A stretch of 64,000 nt of DNA from Gemmatimonadaceae bacterium (lineage in GTDB: Bacteria; Gemmatimonadota; Gemmatimonadetes; Gemmatimonadales; Gemmatimonadaceae), in assembly GCA_025934775.1 (NCBI GenBank), contig JAICWO010000006.1, positions 124,001 through 188,000 on the forward strand. Direction: 5' to 3'. The position numbers were made by a program, and so were the translations under genes. The notes beneath the pieces were generated by a model. That model did no database searches and had not been told where the DNA came from. It saw only the letters and a list, made by a program, of their open reading frames with translations. Shown in pieces: positions 34,303 to 43,126 of this stretch; the first letter of the stretch is position 1, and every line of letters begins with the position of its first letter.

Positions 34303-35931
34303 TCAGCGCGACGACTCGAGCAGATCGAGCCGGAAGCGCGCGTACGCCCGATCTCGCTCGACCTGCTCGAGCGCGCCGCGAGCGCGCGGCGGGAGCGGCG
34401 CGAGCGCGGGATCGTACTTGATCTCGCCGAGCGAGCGCTGTCCGGGAAGCGCGACCTTCACGCCGGAATTGAGAATGCACTCGGGATCGAACGCCGCTTT
34501 CACCGCGGCAAAATGTCGGATCGCTTCGTCGCTCCAGACGCGCGGCGCCGCGGGCGTGCGCAGGCGGCCGTCGCCGTGCTCGCCCGCGAGCGTGCCGCGC
34601 AGCTCGGACGCGAGCGACACGACCTGGTCGAAGATGCGCTGCACACGCTCCCGCCAGTTGGGCTGCGAGACATCCACCAGCGGGTTCACGTGGACGTGCG
34701 CGTCGCCGGCATGGCCGAAGATCACACCGCGCGTCTCGTTCGCGGCGAGAATCGATCGTACGCCGCGCACGTACGCCGGGAGATGCTCCGGCGGCACCGC
34801 GCAGTCTTCGATGAACTGCATCGATCGAAGATTGGGATCCAGCCGCGCCAGAATCGGGCTCGCTGCATGGCGGAGCTCCCACAGCTCGGTCTCCGTCGGC
34901 CGATCGAGCGCGAGTCGGACAGTCGTCGCGCCGGCCGCGCGAAAAATCCGCTCGATCTCATGCGCCGAAGCCGCCGCGCTCTCGGCGTCGCTCCCCTCGA
35001 CTTCGGCGAGGAGCGCGGACTCGGTGTCCGCCGGAAGCGCGCGCTGACCGCCCGAGGCAGCAACGTCGAGAAAGGTGCGGTCGAGGAGCTCGCACGCGAC
35101 CGCGCCGGCGGATCGCGCGCGCGTCGCGGCGATCACCGCCTGCTCGATGCTCGCGAATGCGCCGAGCACGCTGCTGGTCGCGTTCGCGAGCGGCACGAGG
35201 TCCAGCTCGATCTCGACGAAGAACGCGAGCGTCCCTTCGCTCCCCACCAGCAGATCCACGAGCTCTCCCGACCGCGCGTACTCCGCGATCGCGTATCCGG
35301 ACGAGTCCTTGATGACACCGTCGTGCCGAGAGGGATTCGTACGCTCCGCGGCGACGACGTCGGAGAGCGCCGCGAGCGCGTGCTCGACGATCGGCGTGCG
35401 CGGCGGCGGCTCGTGTCGACGGACTTCGCCGCGGCTCCCATCCGCGAATAGGCAGTCGATCGCGCGTATCCAGCGGCGCATCGCGCCAAAGTGCATCGAG
35501 TGCGAGCCCGCGGCGTTCGTAGATGCCATCCCGCCAATCGTGCAGAATGCGCCGCTCGACGGATCGACCGGGAAACGAAGTCCGTGCGAACGCGCAACCG
35601 CCGCGACCTCGCCGCGGAGCGCCCCTGGGCCAACGCGAATCGTACGATCGCGCATGTTCACATCGCCGATGCGCCGCCAGCGACTGAGATCGACGATGAC
35701 TCCGTCGCCGATCGCGCCGCCTGGCATGCTGCTCCCGGAGCCCCGCGGAATGAGCGGCGTTCGCGTGTCGTGCGCCCAATGAACGAGCGCCGTGAGATCG
35801 TCCACGTCGATCGGAACCGCGACCGCCCGCGGCCATGCGCGCGCGATGCCCGCCGCCTCGGCGTACGCGGCACGGGCGTCGTCGTCCTCGCGGAATACAC
35901 CGCGAAAGCCGTGGGGCGCGGATGATGACAT
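34303..35931 (-). CDS. FAD-linked oxidase, glycolate/D-lactate dehydrogenase type
   Basis: A 542-residue flavoenzyme of the VAO/GlcD type. The FAD-binding N-terminal half has PLIPRGSGSSMPGGAIGDGV, then DPSSGAFCTIGGMASTNAAG and DLLVGSEGTLAFFVEIEL. The C-terminal cap ends with GVIFGHAGDAHVHVNPLVD and GTLAGEHGDGRLRTP, which carry the conserved histidines of this family. It probably oxidises a 2-hydroxy acid such as D-lactate or glycolate. No C-terminal iron-sulfur (GlpC-like) domain is fused, unlike some larger homologues. ATG 35931 is chosen as start (MSSSAPHGFRGVF); the open frame further upstream overlaps the divergent terpenoid gene. Confidence 0.88.
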   Translation of the reverse strand: MSSSAPHGFRGVFREDDDARAAYAEAAGIARAWPRAVAVPIDVDDLTALVHWAHDTRTPLIPRGSGSSMPGGAIGDGVIVDLSRWRRIGDVNMRDRTIRVGPGALRGEVAAVARSHGLRFPVDPSSGAFCTIGGMASTNAAGSHSMHFGAMRRWIRAIDCLFADGSRGEVRRHEPPPRTPIVEHALAALSDVVAAERTNPSRHDGVIKDSSGYAIAEYARSGELVDLLVGSEGTLAFFVEIELDLVPLANATSSVLGAFASIEQAVIAATRARSAGAVACELLDRTFLDVAASGGQRALPADTESALLAEVEGSDAESAAASAHEIERIFRAAGATTVRLALDRPTETELWELRHAASPILARLDPNLRSMQFIEDCAVPPEHLPAYVRGVRSILAANETRGVIFGHAGDAHVHVNPLVDVSQPNWRERVQRIFDQVVSLASELRGTLAGEHGDGRLRTPAAPRVWSDEAIRHFAAVKAAFDPECILNSGVKVALPGQRSLGEIKYDPALAPLPPRARGALEQVERDRAYARFRLDLLESSR

Positions 35932-36039
35932 CGTCTTGATGATCGGGGCAACGCGCGGTCGGCTCGTCCGCGAGCTATGTTCCGGCGCGATGTCTATCAG
36001 TGTAATGGGTCCGGGTTGCGTGTGCCGGAGCGCGACCGC

Positions 36040-37080
36040 ATGACACGGCGCGACGCACGCGCTCGTGAAGCGGACGAGTTCTGCCGGGAGATCCTGCCCG
36101 GCGTCTCGCGCACGTTCGCGGTCGGGATTCGCCTGCTGCCGGGCGATCTCGGCGATGCGGTGCGATGCGCGTATCTCCTCTGCAGGATCGCCGACACGAT
36201 CGAAGATGCGCCACAGTTGGCGGCGTCGGAGAAAGCCGGGCTGCTCGCCGCGTTCGATGATTGCCTCGATGACGCCCGCGCCGCGGATGAGTTCACGCGC
36301 CGAGTGGCGGCGATCAGCGGCGAAGCCGCCCACGTCCGACTCGTGCGCGGAAGCATGCTCGTCCTCATCTCCTACCGCGGGCTGCCGGACGCGACGCGCG
36401 CGCACGTTCGCCGCTGGGTCGGCGAGATGATTTTAGGAATGCGCAAGTTCGTGCTCGCGTACCCGCACGGCATTCGCATTCAGAGTATCGAGGAGTATCG
36501 CGAGTACTGCTACTACGTCGCCGGCACGGTGGGTTACCTCCTCACGGATCTCTGGCGCGAGCACGAGGCGAGCATCGGCGCACGCGAGTACGAGGCGCTG
36601 CGGGAGCGGTCGCGCGCATTTGGCGAGGCGCTGCAGACGGTGAACATTCTCAAGGACGTCGCGCGCGACGCGGAGCACGAGAACTCCATCTACATCCCCG
36701 AGGAGCTCCTGCGCGCGCACGGCAGCGAGCACGCCGCGATTCTGACCGCGGATCGTGGCCGGGAGAATCACGCGGCGCTCGGCGCGCTCGTACAGCTCGC
36801 GTGGCGCGATCTCGATCACGCCAAGGCGTACCTCCTCACCATTCCGCGTCGCGCGGTGGCGATCAGGCTCTTCTGCGCGCTCCCGCTGCTCTTTGCCTAC
36901 GCGACCCTGCGCGACATCACCGCGCGCCCCGGTGCCATCTCCCGCCGCGAGAATGTGAAGATCTCGCGCCGCGAGGTGAAGTCGCTGACGCTCTTGAGCG
37001 TGCTCGGCGTGATGAGCAACCGCGCGCTCGCCGCGCTCGTGGAGCGCGCGCGCACCAAACCGCTGGTGTTGGGACTCTAG
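36040..37080 (+). CDS. Squalene/phytoene synthase family enzyme
   Basis: A 346-residue all-helical prenyl-transferring enzyme. The two Mg-diphosphate binding motifs are DTIED (52-56) and LKDVARD (about 204-210), with NSIYIP following. The stretch YCYYVAGTVGYLLTDLW is characteristic of squalene and phytoene synthases. The form DTIED and the VAGTVG segment lean towards squalene-type head-to-head condensation of farnesyl diphosphate, but product identity cannot be settled by eye. ATG 36040 is preferred (GGAG nine bases before). The longer frame from 35977 overlaps the divergent oxidase promoter region. No other isoprenoid gene is next to it. The 3' end overlaps the convergent gene by four bases. 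Confidence 0.87.
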   Translation: MTRRDARAREADEFCREILPGVSRTFAVGIRLLPGDLGDAVRCAYLLCRIADTIEDAPQLAASEKAGLLAAFDDCLDDARAADEFTRRVAAISGEAAHVRLVRGSMLVLISYRGLPDATRAHVRRWVGEMILGMRKFVLAYPHGIRIQSIEEYREYCYYVAGTVGYLLTDLWREHEASIGAREYEALRERSRAFGEALQTVNILKDVARDAEHENSIYIPEELLRAHGSEHAAILTADRGRENHAALGALVQLAWRDLDHAKAYLLTIPRRAVAIRLFCALPLLFAYATLRDITARPGAISRRENVKISRREVKSLTLLSVLGVMSNRALAALVERARTKPLVLGL

Positions 37081-37916
37081 TAGCGGCGCGGAGGGAGCGC
37101 CGTCGCCGCGGCGATCACAGCGCCGAGGAGCGAGTCGGGGCGCCGGCGCGGCATCTCGTCATGCTCGAGGCGATCGAGAATCTGCTCGAGCGCGAGCTGG
37201 CTTCGCGCGACCATGTGCCGGCGCCAGCCCCGCTCGCCGATGATCGCCGCGGTCGGAATGAGAATGACGGGTGCCGCGGCGACCGCGGCGAACACACCCA
37301 TGATCGCAAGCGCGCCGCCAGCGGCCGCTCCCACAACGGTGGATCCGGCGACCTGCGCCACCGCGCGCCGGCGATGTGGGAGAAAATCCGCATCAAGGCC
37401 AACGTGCACGCGCGAATCGTCGACCGCGATCACGGTCGCCGACACTTCGTCGGCCTGTGAGAGCGCGTAGTCGCGTCCGCCCACGCGAAGCGCGCGTTTG
37501 ATTCCGACGAAGACGTCGCGGCGGCGTTCCCACGTGATGCGCTCCGCCATGTGACGTTTCACCACGAGCAGCTCGTGCTCCTGCATCCACGCGTCGATCG
37601 ACGCCATGATCTCGGCGGGTTTTCCAGCGACGAGGCGCGCGGCTCGCGCGCGGCCGGGTCCGAGCAATGCCGCCGCGATCCCGTGCTCGTCGTCCGCGAC
37701 CGAACGCGTCCGCTCCTCGGCGAGCGCCTGCCGCAGATGCTGCGACGAGAGACCCACTTCGCGCCCGAGCTCGAGGAGCTGGTCTTCGGTGAATTCGTCC
37801 GACGTGTCGCCCGAGTCGGCCTGTAGCTCCGCCGCTCGCGCGAGCACGCGCTCGAGCGCGCCGCGATCGAGGCGCGGTGCTGGCGGGCCGGATTTGGACG
37901 GATCAGTCATCAGCAA
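37077..37916 (-). CDS. Membrane-associated hypothetical protein, 279 residues
   Basis: The N-terminal part (about 15-70) is helical and acidic (LARAAELQADSGDTSDEFTE). The middle is a basic beta-rich region (HMAERITWERRRDVFVGIKR). Two adjacent hydrophobic segments (about 195-230, GSTVVGAAAGGALAIMGVFA then APVILIPTAAIIG) form a membrane hairpin. A basic helical tail follows. This order is familiar from uncharacterised proteins of related bacteria, but I know no function. A Met three codons in could be the real start. Confidence 0.65.
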   Translation of the reverse strand: MLMTDPSKSGPPAPRLDRGALERVLARAAELQADSGDTSDEFTEDQLLELGREVGLSSQHLRQALAEERTRSVADDEHGIAAALLGPGRARAARLVAGKPAEIMASIDAWMQEHELLVVKRHMAERITWERRRDVFVGIKRALRVGGRDYALSQADEVSATVIAVDDSRVHVGLDADFLPHRRRAVAQVAGSTVVGAAAGGALAIMGVFAAVAAAPVILIPTAAIIGERGWRRHMVARSQLALEQILDRLEHDEMPRRRPDSLLGAVIAAATALPPRRY

Positions 37917-37998
37917 AAGCTACTGCGACGTTGAGCGGCGGCGGGCCGGGCGTGCGCAGAACAATACCCGTCCCGCCGGGGCGCGGTTTCACGCGCGC

Positions 37999-39105
37999 TC
38001 AGATCCCGCTCAGCACGATGTCGATCTGCGAGCTCACCGCCTTGACGATCGCCGCCGGCAGCGGAAACTCGGATTCGAACGCGGCCGTGGGATCGCCGGC
38101 CGGCACGGCGGTGCCCGTGATGCGCAGGTAATAGCGCATGTAACCGGGCGCGAGGTTCGGCGCGACGTGCTGCAAGAGCAGCGCGCCTCCGCGAACGGCG
38201 CCATTTCCCGTGTAGCCGCCCGTCACGCCCGAGCGCTGTTCGGCGGGCGTCGTGTTGTCGGTGATTGCCTGCGCCACGATCGTGGCCACCGCTTCGTGCG
38301 CGAACGCGTAGAACGCGTCCACCGCCGAGTCGGGCGACGCGGGGAACTCGACCGCGATCGTGTTCGACTGCTTGCCGTCGTTCACCGTCCGGCCCTCGCC
38401 GCCGAGCGGGAGCGAGAGCAGCACCTCGCCGGATGCCTGCTGCGTGTTGTTTAGAAAACGCGAAAGTTTCGGGTAGTACGTCGACATCCACTCCGTGTTG
38501 AACTGCGCGTACGCGGCGCCGCGCGCCTGCTGTTCGGCCGTCCAATAGGCGTGATAGAACTTGCTCTGCTCGTCCTGGAGCGACTGCACGAAGAGCCGGA
38601 GCCAGTTGCGATCCGCCGGCGAGGGAAAATTCCCCGCGAGCAGCGCGATCTCCTGTTGCATCTGCGGATCGCTCGCCGCGCGCGGATCGCCGCCGGATCG
38701 AATGAAACGATCCGTGGCGTTCACGATCTCCTGAAACGACGGGAAGTACATCGCCAGGAATTGCGCGTTGGTGAGCGCCGGGTTGGCGGCGAAGCGCGCG
38801 GAGAGTGTTTGCTGATTGGCGTCGAGCAGCGTGACGACGTGCTGCTGCCGTTTGCGCGCGAGCATCGCCTGCTTGTAGCCGCGCGCGAAGAACGGCACGC
38901 GGCCCGTGTCGCTCGTGAGCATGGCGAAGCCGTGCAGCCAGAGGTCCACGTCTTCCCGCGCGCTCACGCGCCATCCGGGTGCCGCGGGCCGGTATTCCGG
39001 ACTCGGGCCCGCCGTACCCGACGGGCTCGCCGATGCCGCGCCTATCGTGGCGCACGCGAACGCCAGCGGGAACGCCGCCAGCGCGAGCATTTGCAGTTTC
39101 ATCAT
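37999..39105 (-). CDS. Exported hypothetical protein, about 368 residues
   Basis: Starts at ATG 39105 with a signal peptide (MMKLQMLALAAFPLAFACA). The cysteine may make it a lipoprotein, but the lipobox is imperfect. The mature part shows RVSAREDVDLWLHGFAMLTS, AQFLAMYFPSFQEIVNATDR and a C-terminal half with beta character (TGGYTGNGAVRGGALLL). This resembles uncharacterised secreted proteins with a possible metallopeptidase-like layout, but no HExxH is present. It stands apart from its neighbours by about 60-80 bases on each side. Confidence 0.68.
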   Translation of the reverse strand: MMKLQMLALAAFPLAFACATIGAASASPSGTAGPSPEYRPAAPGWRVSAREDVDLWLHGFAMLTSDTGRVPFFARGYKQAMLARKRQQHVVTLLDANQQTLSARFAANPALTNAQFLAMYFPSFQEIVNATDRFIRSGGDPRAASDPQMQQEIALLAGNFPSPADRNWLRLFVQSLQDEQSKFYHAYWTAEQQARGAAYAQFNTEWMSTYYPKLSRFLNNTQQASGEVLLSLPLGGEGRTVNDGKQSNTIAVEFPASPDSAVDAFYAFAHEAVATIVAQAITDNTTPAEQRSGVTGGYTGNGAVRGGALLLQHVAPNLAPGYMRYYLRITGTAVPAGDPTAAFESEFPLPAAIVKAVSSQIDIVLSGI

Positions 39106-39165
39106 GATCGTGATCTCACGGGGTTCGTGCGCCAGTCGCATGCCACACGCGGCGCGCCCCCGGTT

Positions 39166-39924
39166 CTACCCCGCCGCGGCCGGTCTGCCGCACGACGGGC
39201 AGAACCGCCACTCCAGCTCGAGCTCCGAGCCGCATGCCGGACAGTTCACCGTCGTGAGATTCTGCCCGCAATGCGGACAGAACGTGATCGGCCGCCCGGC
39301 GGGCAACACCTGGTCGCACGCTCGGCAGCGCTGTCCCGCTTCGGGCACGAGCTTTCGTTCGGTCGACGTGCTCGCGCGGGTCAGAGTCGGCGCCGTGGGT
39401 GCCCCAGGCGCCGGCGGTGCTGACGCTGCTGCAACCGTCGCCGGAGGCGGGGGAGCCGGCGCCGGCGCACGCGCGGGCGCAGGGGGTGCGGCGGGTTCAG
39501 GTGCAGCCGCCGACGGCGCGGTGGGCCGCGTCAGCGGCTCGGTGACCGCCGGTACGGCCATCGTGCGCGGTGCGTCGTCAGGGCCCGCCTCCAGCGATCG
39601 CAGCGCGTTCGGCGAGAGCGCCACATGCGCCGTCGCGAATTGCTTGAACGATGCCGGATCCGGATTCGGACTCGCGAGATTCGCCCGCAGCGCGTCGCGC
39701 ATGCGATCGTCGACGATGAGATAGTCGCGAGCGCCGGCGAGCAGCTCGCTCAGCGTGATCTCGTAATCGTCGTTCGTCTCGAGCCCGAGCTCGCGGCGGT
39801 GCAGCCGGTACGGAAGAATCGTCTGGTACAGCTCGGAAACGTCGAACGGCTGCGTGAGGCACTGCGGGAACCTCGCGCGGATCGTCCGGACGAGGTGCCG
39901 GTACATGCGGTCGAGATTGTCCAT
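39166..39924 (-). CDS. Double zinc-ribbon protein
   Basis: A 252-residue protein with three parts. The helical N-terminal domain (about 1-120) has LYQTILPYRLHRRELGLET and an ending in PNALRSLEAGPDD. A Pro/Ala-rich linker follows (about 125-185). The C-terminus has two zinc ribbons with the Cys pairs CRAC...CPHC and CPAC...CPSC. It has no membrane helix. Such tails often mediate protein contacts. The first domain is not recognised. The gene is nine bases downstream of the small membrane-anchored protein gene, so the two are probably co-transcribed. Confidence 0.8.
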   Translation of the reverse strand: MDNLDRMYRHLVRTIRARFPQCLTQPFDVSELYQTILPYRLHRRELGLETNDDYEITLSELLAGARDYLIVDDRMRDALRANLASPNPDPASFKQFATAHVALSPNALRSLEAGPDDAPRTMAVPAVTEPLTRPTAPSAAAPEPAAPPAPARAPAPAPPPPATVAAASAPPAPGAPTAPTLTRASTSTERKLVPEAGQRCRACDQVLPAGRPITFCPHCGQNLTTVNCPACGSELELEWRFCPSCGRPAAAG

Positions 39925-39933
39925 GCCCGAAAG

Positions 39934-40116
39934 CTAAGGCTTCAGGGCCTCCTGCACGCGAGCGTCCTGCGCTGCCTGCGCTTCCTTGATCTTGGACGTC
40001 CCGAACTTCTCCAATGTCCGCGCGACGATCGACTCCTTCCCATCGTTCCCGTCGTCGTAGCCCCAGTTGTACCCCATCGCGAGCCCGAGCAGCAGCGCAA
40101 TGATCAAACGTCGCAT
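39934..40116 (-). CDS. Small membrane-anchored protein, 60 residues
   Basis: One N-terminal membrane helix (LIIALLLGLAMGYNWGYDDG) is followed by a charged helical tail (KIKEAQAAQDARVQEALKP). It lies between the RNase HI gene and the zinc-ribbon gene, in the same direction and with a gap of nine bases to the latter. Real translation is plausible from the sequence pattern and spacing. No function can be assigned. Confidence 0.6.
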   Translation of the reverse strand: MRRLIIALLLGLAMGYNWGYDDGNDGKESIVARTLEKFGTSKIKEAQAAQDARVQEALKP

Positions 40117-40141
40117 CGTACCGCCTTTCCGCCCAGCGGAA

Positions 40142-40807
40142 TTACGTGATCATGGTCGGCCTCGCGACCGTGGGATACGGTCTGAGCGCACGAAAGCGGT
40201 CGCTGTCGGGAAACGATTCCGGCTCCATCGCCATGCGTCCCTTGGCGCGCTCCGCGGTCAACCATTCGTCGAACACTGACGCCACGATGCCACCCGAGCT
40301 CGTCTGCTCGCGCGCGGCCCGTACCGCCAGATAGTTCGCGTACTCGTTCTGCGGATGCCCTTCGTGGCCACGCACCCAGCGCCAATTCGCCTGGTGGCCG
40401 CGCACGGCATCGACTGCATCCTGCCACAACTCGAGGTTGAGGATCGGACCGTCCTTCTTCTTCCACCCGCGCGACATCCACCCGAACACCCACTCGCTCA
40501 TCCCCTTCACCAGATACTGCGAGTCGCTGGTGAAGACGACACGGAACTGCACGCCCTTGCGCGAAATCCCGCGAAACGCTTCGATCACGCTCCGCAGCGC
40601 CATCCGGTTGTTCGTCGTCGCGGGCTCCGAGACCCAGTAATCCCACCGCGTGAGATTGCCGGAGCCCGGGTGCACATACTCGATGACGCCCGCCGCGCCT
40701 CCCGGGTTACTACCTTCGCGGCCGTTTCCGAGACATGACTCGTCCGCGTAGATCGCCAAGAGAGGCAAGTTGCCTGATTTGTCTCCCGGCACGGTGATCT
40801 CCGTCAC
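40142..40807 (-). CDS. Ribonuclease HI-type protein
   Basis: A 221-residue RNase H fold protein that would cut the RNA of RNA-DNA hybrids. Conserved acids are Asp22 in IYADESCLGNG, Glu in MALRSVIEAFRG and Asp in FTSDSQYLVKG. The fourth site, in GHEGHPQNEYANYLA, has Asn where Escherichia coli has Asp134. A C-terminal extension of about 60 residues follows the domain. GTG at 40807 overlaps the upstream 73-residue gene by four bases (GTGA), so this start is well supported. It is the last gene of an overlapping operon with M20 peptidase and GHMP kinase genes. Confidence 0.88.
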   Translation of the reverse strand: MTEITVPGDKSGNLPLLAIYADESCLGNGREGSNPGGAAGVIEYVHPGSGNLTRWDYWVSEPATTNNRMALRSVIEAFRGISRKGVQFRVVFTSDSQYLVKGMSEWVFGWMSRGWKKKDGPILNLELWQDAVDAVRGHQANWRWVRGHEGHPQNEYANYLAVRAAREQTSSGGIVASVFDEWLTAERAKGRMAMEPESFPDSDRFRALRPYPTVARPTMIT

Positions 40808-41025
40808 TTGACCACCTCGATCGAATCGATCTCGTCGAGGTAGAGCGAGAGATCGTGCCCCGTGACCGGATGGCGCGTCTCGATCGTTTCGCGCCCGTCG
40901 CGCAACCGCAGCGCGAGCGGAATGACCACGTACTCGCGCCGGCCGCGACGGCGAATCGCCACGCGCGTCCCCTTCACCACGGCGCGCTCGAGCGCGTCGT
41001 ACTGCTCGTGCGTCAACTGCGCCAT
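40804..41025 (-). CDS. Small hypothetical protein, 73 residues
   Basis: A soluble 73-residue protein with helical start MAQLTHEQYDALERAVVKG, a basic beta hairpin (VAIRRRGRREYVVIPLAL) and an acidic end (LYLDEIDSIEVVK). It overlaps the M20 peptidase gene by 13 bases and the RNase HI gene by four, so it is firmly inside the operon and translated. The basic strand pair suggests nucleic-acid contact, perhaps together with RNase HI, but that is a guess. Confidence 0.7.
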   Translation of the reverse strand: MAQLTHEQYDALERAVVKGTRVAIRRRGRREYVVIPLALRLRDGRETIETRHPVTGHDLSLYLDEIDSIEVVK

Positions 41026-42182
41026 GCGTCCTCTCGTCCGGCAAGCCAGTCGCGCGCCAATCGCGCGAGCACCGTCGTCGCGCGCTCAATCTCGTCGACC
41101 GCGACCCACTCTTCGGCCGCGTGCGCCACGCCGATCGTGCCCGGCCCAAAGCAGATCGCGGGAATTCCCGCGTCATTGAGCAGCGCGGCGTCCGTCCACG
41201 CCGTCATTCCCTCGAAGCGCGGCATCTCGCCGCACGCGATCAGCGCGTGGCCCAGCGCGCGCGCGATCGGCGCGTCCGTCGACACGTCGCTCGGCGGCTG
41301 CGAGAACGTGACGCGCACGGTCGCGTCGAAATTGGGAGTGACGCGGCCGACGCGCTCGCACGCATCCTCGATTTCGCGCTTCACCTGTTCGGGCGATTCA
41401 CCCGGAATCGTGCGTCGCTCGAATCGGACCGTGCACTGCTCCGGATACGTCGACATCCCGCTTCCGCCCTCGATCAGCGACGCGTGCAGCGACGGTCGGC
41501 CGAGCAGCGGATGCGAGCGTCTCGCCAGCTCGCCGCCATCGAAACGGCCGAGCTCCGCGAGCAGAAGGCCCGCAATTTTGATCGCGTCCACACCGATGTC
41601 CCACCGGCTGCCGTGCGCGGCGCGACCGCGGGTCGTCACGTCGATCCACACGAACCCGAGATGCGCCGGCATGATCGCGAGCGACGTCGGCTCGGTGACG
41701 ATCGCTGCATCCGCACGGACGCCGCGCTCGATCAACGTGCGCGTGCCGGCGCTCTCGAATTCCTCATCGACCACCGCCGCGATCACGATCTCGCCCGCAT
41801 CCACGTCCGACGTGCGCGCCGCGGCCGCGCACATCGCGGCCACTCCGGATTTCATGTCGGCGGAGCCGCGGCCGTAGATCCGCCCGTTGCGCTCTTCGGC
41901 GCTCCACGGTGCGTGCACCATTCCCTCGGTGCCGACCACGTCGAGATGTCCGTTGAACAAGAGCGAGCGTCCGCCGCCGCGTCCAACGCGCGCCACAACG
42001 TTGGATCTCCCCGGCGCCACTTCCATCAGCTCGACGTCGAACGCCCAGTCGCGCAACACTTCGGCGAGCGCGTGCGCGACCTCCGACTCGCCTGGTGCGC
42101 CGGGCACCAGCGACGGATTCCGTGAGTCGATGCGCACGAGCGCTCGCGTGAGCCCCACGGCATCGCCGCGCTCTACGCGCAT
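41013..42182 (-). CDS. M20-family metallopeptidase (ArgE/DapE type)
   Basis: A 389-residue di-zinc hydrolase. Ligands are visible in order: FNGHLDVVGTEG, GRGSADMKSGVAAM, the catalytic Glu pair in VVDEEFESAG, VTEPTSLA, and the last histidine in IGVAHAAEEWV. Members cleave N-acyl or N-succinyl amino acids or short peptides; the exact substrate is undetermined. It overlaps the GHMP kinase gene by ten bases and the 73-residue gene by 13, inside a five-gene operon. No lysine or arginine biosynthesis gene is adjacent, so dapE or argE should not be assigned. Confidence 0.87.
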   Translation of the reverse strand: MRVERGDAVGLTRALVRIDSRNPSLVPGAPGESEVAHALAEVLRDWAFDVELMEVAPGRSNVVARVGRGGGRSLLFNGHLDVVGTEGMVHAPWSAEERNGRIYGRGSADMKSGVAAMCAAAARTSDVDAGEIVIAAVVDEEFESAGTRTLIERGVRADAAIVTEPTSLAIMPAHLGFVWIDVTTRGRAAHGSRWDIGVDAIKIAGLLLAELGRFDGGELARRSHPLLGRPSLHASLIEGGSGMSTYPEQCTVRFERRTIPGESPEQVKREIEDACERVGRVTPNFDATVRVTFSQPPSDVSTDAPIARALGHALIACGEMPRFEGMTAWTDAALLNDAGIPAICFGPGTIGVAHAAEEWVAVDEIERATTVLARLARDWLAGREDAWRS

Positions 42183-43126
42183 CGCTCCACGCCGGCTTCG
42201 TCGATCTTGAACGGGAAGAGCTCGCCCAGCTCGGCGGCCGCGGTTCGCACCTCGTCCACGCGATCACGCTTCGCGATGAGGAGCACGCATCCACCGCCGG
42301 ACGCGCCGAGCGCTTTCGCGCCGAGCGCGCCGGCAGCTTTGCCTCGCTCGATGATCTCGTCGATCAGCGCGGTTGGAATCGCATCGTGCAGCGAGCGCTG
42401 ATGCTTCCACTGGTCGGCCACGAGCAGGCCAAGGCGATCGATGTCGCCTTTCGCGACGACATCCGCCATCAGCTCGGCGCCTTCGCGCATGTTGCGCAGC
42501 GCCGCGAGCACCCGCGGATCGCGGGCCCGATACGCGCCGAGCACCGCCTCGATCGTGTCGCCCGAGATGCGGCTCTGTCCCGTGTACACCACCACGCATC
42601 GGTGCTCGATCTCGGCGCGCGTCTTGGGGCTGAGCGGCAGGGGTCGAACGTCTACCCCCGTCGCCAGAAAACGGAGACCGAGCGCACCGCCGTATGCGGC
42701 GGCATAGTGATCCTGCCGCCCGCCGGGCACGCCGAGATCAGAGATTTCGATTTCGCGGCTCAGCTCGGCCAACGCTGTCGGCGTCATTCGTTGGCCGCGC
42801 GCCGCGGCGAGCGCGGCCACTGTGGCGACACCAACCGCTGACGATCCGCCAAGTCCTGCGCCGATCGGGAAATCACTTTGGACCGCGATCTGCGCGTCGC
42901 GGAGGCGAAAGCGGCGCGCGGCGGCGTCCGCGATCGAGCGATCCTCTTCGCGCCGCGTCGTGGAGAGCGGCGCGTCGCCGTCGAGCGTGACCGTCACCGT
43001 CGCGTAGCGCGCGATGGCGATGTTGCACACGAAGCCGCCCATCTCGTCCGAGTAGGGCGGAACGTCCGTCCAGCCGCCCCCGAAATCGATGCGCGTCGGG
43101 GCGCGCATAGTGAAGGTCTGCGGCAC
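42173..43126 (-). CDS. GHMP kinase, sugar-kinase type (HddA/fucokinase-like)
   Basis: A 317-residue GHMP kinase. The N-terminal sugar-side motif is APTRIDFGGGWTDVPPYSDE, the ATP loop is PIGAGLGGSSAVGVA, and the C-terminal motif is GASGGGCVLLI. The DFGGGWTD form is shared with D-glycero-D-manno-heptose 7-phosphate kinase (HddA) and fucokinase/L-arabinokinase-type enzymes rather than with homoserine or mevalonate kinases. No other heptose gene is near. It begins right after the stop of the NTF2-like lipoprotein gene and overlaps the M20 gene, so it is in one operon with them. Confidence 0.87.
   Translation of the reverse strand: MPQTFTMRAPTRIDFGGGWTDVPPYSDEMGGFVCNIAIARYATVTVTLDGDAPLSTTRREEDRSIADAAARRFRLRDAQIAVQSDFPIGAGLGGSSAVGVATVAALAAARGQRMTPTALAELSREIEISDLGVPGGRQDHYAAAYGGALGLRFLATGVDVRPLPLSPKTRAEIEHRCVVVYTGQSRISGDTIEAVLGAYRARDPRVLAALRNMREGAELMADVVAKGDIDRLGLLVADQWKHQRSLHDAIPTALIDEIIERGKAAGALGAKALGASGGGCVLLIAKRDRVDEVRTAAAELGELFPFKIDEAGVERCA

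Noticed and set aside
41013-42182. Specific assignment of the M20 enzyme as dapE or argE
   Set aside because: Motifs are common to the whole M20 family and no lysine or arginine pathway gene is adjacent.
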